Source: Acidobacteriota bacterium (GTDB taxonomy: Bacteria; Acidobacteriota; Vicinamibacteria; Vicinamibacterales; SCN-69-37). Taken from it: a stretch of 64,000 bases of DNA. Where the stretch lies: the NCBI GenBank assembly GCA_947467605.1, contig CANIII010000005.1, positions 1-64,000 of the forward strand, in the 5' to 3' direction. Positions 61,557-64,000 of the stretch are shown here, in pieces. The position numbers were made by a program, and so were the translations under genes. The notes under the pieces were generated by a model. It did not search any database. It saw nothing but the letters and a program-made list of their open reading frames with translations, and was not told the origin of the DNA. Position 1 is the stretch's first letter, and each line of letters begins with the position of its first letter.

Positions 61557-62279
61557 ATGACACCCCGTACGGCGGCCCGCGGCGTAAAACTCACCTTCTT
61601 TCTCATCCTCGCCGGCACACTCGCGGCGGCGTTCATGCCGGCGGGAAACGCCCTGACGCCCGGGGGACCCGCCAACGGCGCTGACGTGGCGTGGATGCTC
61701 ACCGCCAGCGCATTAGTGCTGCTAATGACACCGGGGCTCTCCTTCTTCTACGGCGGCATGGTGCAGCCCAAGAACGTCATCTCCACGATGCTGCAGAGTT
61801 TTGTGGCGATGGCGGTCGTCAGTCTGCTCTGGGTGGCGGTGGGGTTCAGTCTCGCGTTTGGGCACAGCATTGGCGGCATCATCGGTGATCCGCGCACCTT
61901 CTTCTTCTTCCAGCATGTCGGCGCCGATACGGACCCGGCACTGGCGCCCACGATTCCGCTCATCCTCTTCGCGCTGTTCCAGCTGAAGTTCGCGATCATT
62001 ACGCCGGCGCTGATCACCGGCTCGTTCGCCGAGCGGGTGCGATTCTCGAGCTATGTGCTCTTCATGTGCCTGTTCACGATCTTCATCTATGCCCCGCTCG
62101 CGCACTGGACGTGGCACCCGGACGGCCTCCTGCACAAGTGGGGCGTGCTCGACTTTGCCGGCGGCACCGTCGTGCACATGTCGGCCGGCTTTGCGGCGCT
62201 CGCCGGCGCGATCGTTCTCGGTCGTCGACGCATTCATCGCGAGCATCAGTCGAGTGCCCCGGCCAATATCCCATTTTTA
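61557..62279 (+). pseudogene. Truncated ammonium transporter (Amt)
   Basis: The 5' part of an Amt gene: ADVAWMLTASALVLLMTPGLSFFYGGMV, VISTMLQSFVAM, FAIITPALITGSFAERVRF, LAHWTWHPDGLLHKWGVLDFAGGTVVHMSAGFAALAGAIVLG. Homology ends at about residue 240, where APANIPF should be followed by the conserved helix LLGTALLWFGWFGFNAGSA. Instead the frame runs to 62663 through unrelated sequence (GQANSVQGPRSKVLGPG...) and antisense of the next gene. A signal-peptide-like N-terminal segment precedes residue 35. Full Amt has about 400 or more residues and 11 helices, so this is a fragment. Confidence 0.75.
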
Positions 62280-62329
62280 GGCCTAAAAGCAGTCCGGAGG
62301 AGTATCCGAGCCAAGGCAAGTGGTCAGGC

Positions 62330-62420
62330 CAATTCGGTCCAGGGTCCTCGGTCCAAAGTCCTGGGGCCGGGCAAAAAAATTCGGGGTCCAGGGTCCGAAT
62401 ATGGACCGCTGGACCCCGGT
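62330..62420. repeat. GGTCC-rich repeat with hairpin between amt' and znuB
   Basis: Short words of the type GGTCCAGGGTCC and GGTCCAAAGTCC repeat, and GGGGTCCAG (62383) pairs with CTGGACCCC (62409-62417) with a further GGTCC/GGACC inside. It lies at the truncation of the amt gene and before the convergent ABC permease. Confidence 0.5.
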
Positions 62421-62443
62421 TTGAACGCGAACAGTGAAGGAAA

Positions 62444-63274
62444 CTACGCGGCTCTTCTGACGATCAATGGCCGCATGAGCGCCATCACGATGAGCACAAG
62501 CCCGAACGTGCAGACAATGGCCGCGCCGGTCGGTAGGTCGAACTGCACTGAGAAATACATCCCGAGCGCCGAGACAAAAAGGCCCATCACCCAGCCAATC
62601 GCGAGGCGTGAGCCAATTTTCGTCGCCCACAGCATCGCGCCGACCGACGGCACGATCAGGTAGCAGAACACGAGCAGCACGCCCGCGATCGCTACCGAGC
62701 GCGTGACCACCAGACCAAACGACGCGTAGAAGAGAAAATCCCAGAAGCGCACCGAGATGCCTCGCGCCGCCACGGCCTTCGGATCCTGTGAGATCTCGAG
62801 GAACCGCTTTCGGAAGATCCAGTGAAAGAGGCCGATCGCGGCGTAGATCGCGCCGGTCAGATAGACCTCAGGCCACTGCACCGACAGGATGTTGCCCACC
62901 AGCATATCTTTCAGATGCTCGGCTTCGCCCGTCGCCTTGCTCATCGTGATGATGACTGCCGCCGACGCGACCGCGTACGAGATGCCGATGATGGCCTCCT
63001 GCGGAATATGCGCCTCCTGCCCCTTGATGCCGGCGAAGATCGCGGCACCGATGAGCGTGAAGATCAGACTCATCCAGTAGATCGACGGATCGTGCGGATC
63101 GGCACCTCGCCACACGGCAATCGCTGCGCCGAGCGACGCGATCTGCGCGAGTGACAGGTCAACGAAGATGACGCCGCGCTCGACCACGTGCAGGCCGAGG
63201 TAGGCGTGAATGCCCGCAATGATCAGACCCGCGGCAATCGGCGCCGCGAGAAATGTGAGAATCGCCCAATCCAT
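62444..63274 (-). CDS. Zinc/manganese ABC transporter permease
   Basis: A 276-residue membrane protein of the ABC-3 family. VVERGVIFVDLSLAQIASLGAAIAV and VVTRSVAIAGVLLVFCYLIVPSVGAML are typical of ZnuB/MntB-like permeases. It works with the substrate-binding protein immediately upstream (9-bp gap) and an ATPase that is not in the window. Likely substrate Zn(II) or Mn(II). Confidence 0.85.
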   Translation of the reverse strand: MDWAILTFLAAPIAAGLIIAGIHAYLGLHVVERGVIFVDLSLAQIASLGAAIAVWRGADPHDPSIYWMSLIFTLIGAAIFAGIKGQEAHIPQEAIIGISYAVASAAVIITMSKATGEAEHLKDMLVGNILSVQWPEVYLTGAIYAAIGLFHWIFRKRFLEISQDPKAVAARGISVRFWDFLFYASFGLVVTRSVAIAGVLLVFCYLIVPSVGAMLWATKIGSRLAIGWVMGLFVSALGMYFSVQFDLPTGAAIVCTFGLVLIVMALMRPLIVRRAA

Positions 63275-63283
63275 CGTTCGTCT

Positions 63284-64000
63284 CTACTTTCCGGTGAGTT
63301 GCTTCAGCGACGAGGCAATCAGGTTGACGTTGTACTCAAACAGCTGGATGTAGTCGGTCGCCTCTTTCACGCCACCGACCGACGGCGCCAGCACCAGCAC
63401 CTTGCCGCCGAGCTGGTTGGTGATCGACTGCGGCGTCTTCAAGTCGAAGTACGGCTCGACGACGATGAGCTTCACGCCCTTGGCCTTCATCTCCGCGATC
63501 AGTTCGATCGTGTGCGACGGTGACGGCGGGATGCCCGGCTTCGGCTCGACATAGCCCATGACATCCAGGCCAAACCGCTCCATGAAGTTTGGCCATGACC
63601 GGTGATACGTCACGATCTGTGTGCCCTTGTACGGCGCCATCTGCGCGTCCCACTTCTTCTCCGCCGCGGCGAGGCGCTTGTCAAAATCCGCATAGCGCGC
63701 TTCGTAGGTGGCTTTGTTGGCCGCGTCGAGCTGTGACAGCTTCTCTTTGATCGCGAGCGCCATCCGGCGTCCGTTGCCCGGGTCAAGCCAGTAGTGCGGA
63801 TTGCCCTGCGGATGGACGTCGCCCATGGCGCGCGTGATCTGGCCGCTCGGCAATTCCAGAATCTTCACCGTCAGCGACGCATCGAGATAGCCATTCCCGC
63901 CCGGCTGAATCTTCGCGTTGCGCGCGCTGTTGATGAGTGGCGGCAGCCACCCGATCTCGAGCTCGCGGCCGACGACAATGAGGAGGTCGGCCTGGTTGAC
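63284..64000 (-). CDS. Metal ABC transporter substrate-binding protein, partial
   Basis: The gene runs off the right edge; about 239 C-terminal residues are visible. From the edge the frame reads VNQADLLIVVGRELEIGWLPPLI, then GDVHPQGNPHYWLDPGNGRRMA (metal-binding His cluster region), VTYHRSWPNFMERFGLD and IVVEPYFDLKTPQSIT. This is a cluster A-I (ZnuA/TroA-type) binding protein for zinc or manganese. It is upstream of the permease in the same operon. The N terminus and signal are outside the window. Confidence 0.85.
   Translation of the reverse strand, partial: VNQADLLIVVGRELEIGWLPPLINSARNAKIQPGGNGYLDASLTVKILELPSGQITRAMGDVHPQGNPHYWLDPGNGRRMALAIKEKLSQLDAANKATYEARYADFDKRLAAAEKKWDAQMAPYKGTQIVTYHRSWPNFMERFGLDVMGYVEPKPGIPPSPSHTIELIAEMKAKGVKLIVVEPYFDLKTPQSITNQLGGKVLVLAPSVGGVKEATDYIQLFEYNVNLIASSLKQLTGK

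Noticed and set aside
1-64000. CRISPR array or complete insertion sequence
   Set aside because: No regularly spaced repeats with spacers and no transposase gene were seen; the only dispersed repeats are hairpins and promoter-like cassettes.

Overview
The window looks like Acidobacteriota chromosomal DNA, most plausibly a Vicinamibacteria-type genome. The inference rests on high GC, a PadR regulator paired with an ADOP-type ABC permease, a LVIVD-repeat secreted protein, Tat-exported molybdopterin oxidoreductase, and repeated sigma-54-type promoters. No rRNA gene or taxonomic marker is present, so this is an inference from gene content.

Bases 1-548 hold a decayed WG-repeat gene and the 3' part of a tRNA-Leu gene whose 5' half is missing. 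Bases 532-37341 form an island of about 36.8 kb bounded by identical 17-bp copies of the tRNA 3' end. Paired GCTAAC sites lie just inside both ends and again in front of a ribbon-helix-helix gene and the tyrosine integrase. A minus-strand block (24338 down to 2122) carries three defence or conflict modules: (i) a three-gene Lamassu/ABC-3C-like system whose first gene appears to encode a nitrilase-fold protein; (ii) a complete type 1 BREX operon (brxA, brxB, brxC, pglX, pglZ, brxL); (iii) a tightly linked five-gene cassette: unknown protein, HAD phosphatase, PRTase-like protein, Rossmann-like protein and a TrpF-like isomerase. Next comes a plus-strand satellite-phage-like module (about 24.6-31.8 kb): two small HTH proteins, a terminase small-subunit-like protein, terminase large subunit, P4-type primase/helicase, RHH regulator and integrase, with no capsid genes. 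The right arm (31.8-37.0 kb) carries cargo: an M41-like protease domain, a PIN-like protein, a DUF2971 protein, small unknowns and a SprT-like metalloprotease.

From 37.37 kb onward the sequence looks chromosomal: Smr protein, DUF305 lipoprotein, LVIVD protein, PadR and the start of an ADOP permease. The permease stops abruptly near 41.56 kb, where it abuts an equally truncated, oppositely oriented S-adenosylmethionine synthetase-like gene. That gene ends a minus-strand cluster (MoxR AAA ATPase, unknown protein, metallopeptidase/VWA with a frameshift, MAT-like). Two SAM-I riboswitches lie in the cluster, one before the MoxR gene and one before a zinc-ribbon gene.

The rest is metabolic and transport genes: DUF3293 protein, VOC protein, molybdopterin oxidoreductase, SGNH hydrolase, SDR, CstA, DedA, GT39 glycosyltransferase, MFS transporter, a truncated ammonium transporter and a zinc/manganese ABC transporter running off the right edge. 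Three copies of an upstream-activator plus sigma-54 promoter cassette and a 110-bp near-perfect inverted repeat are scattered among them.
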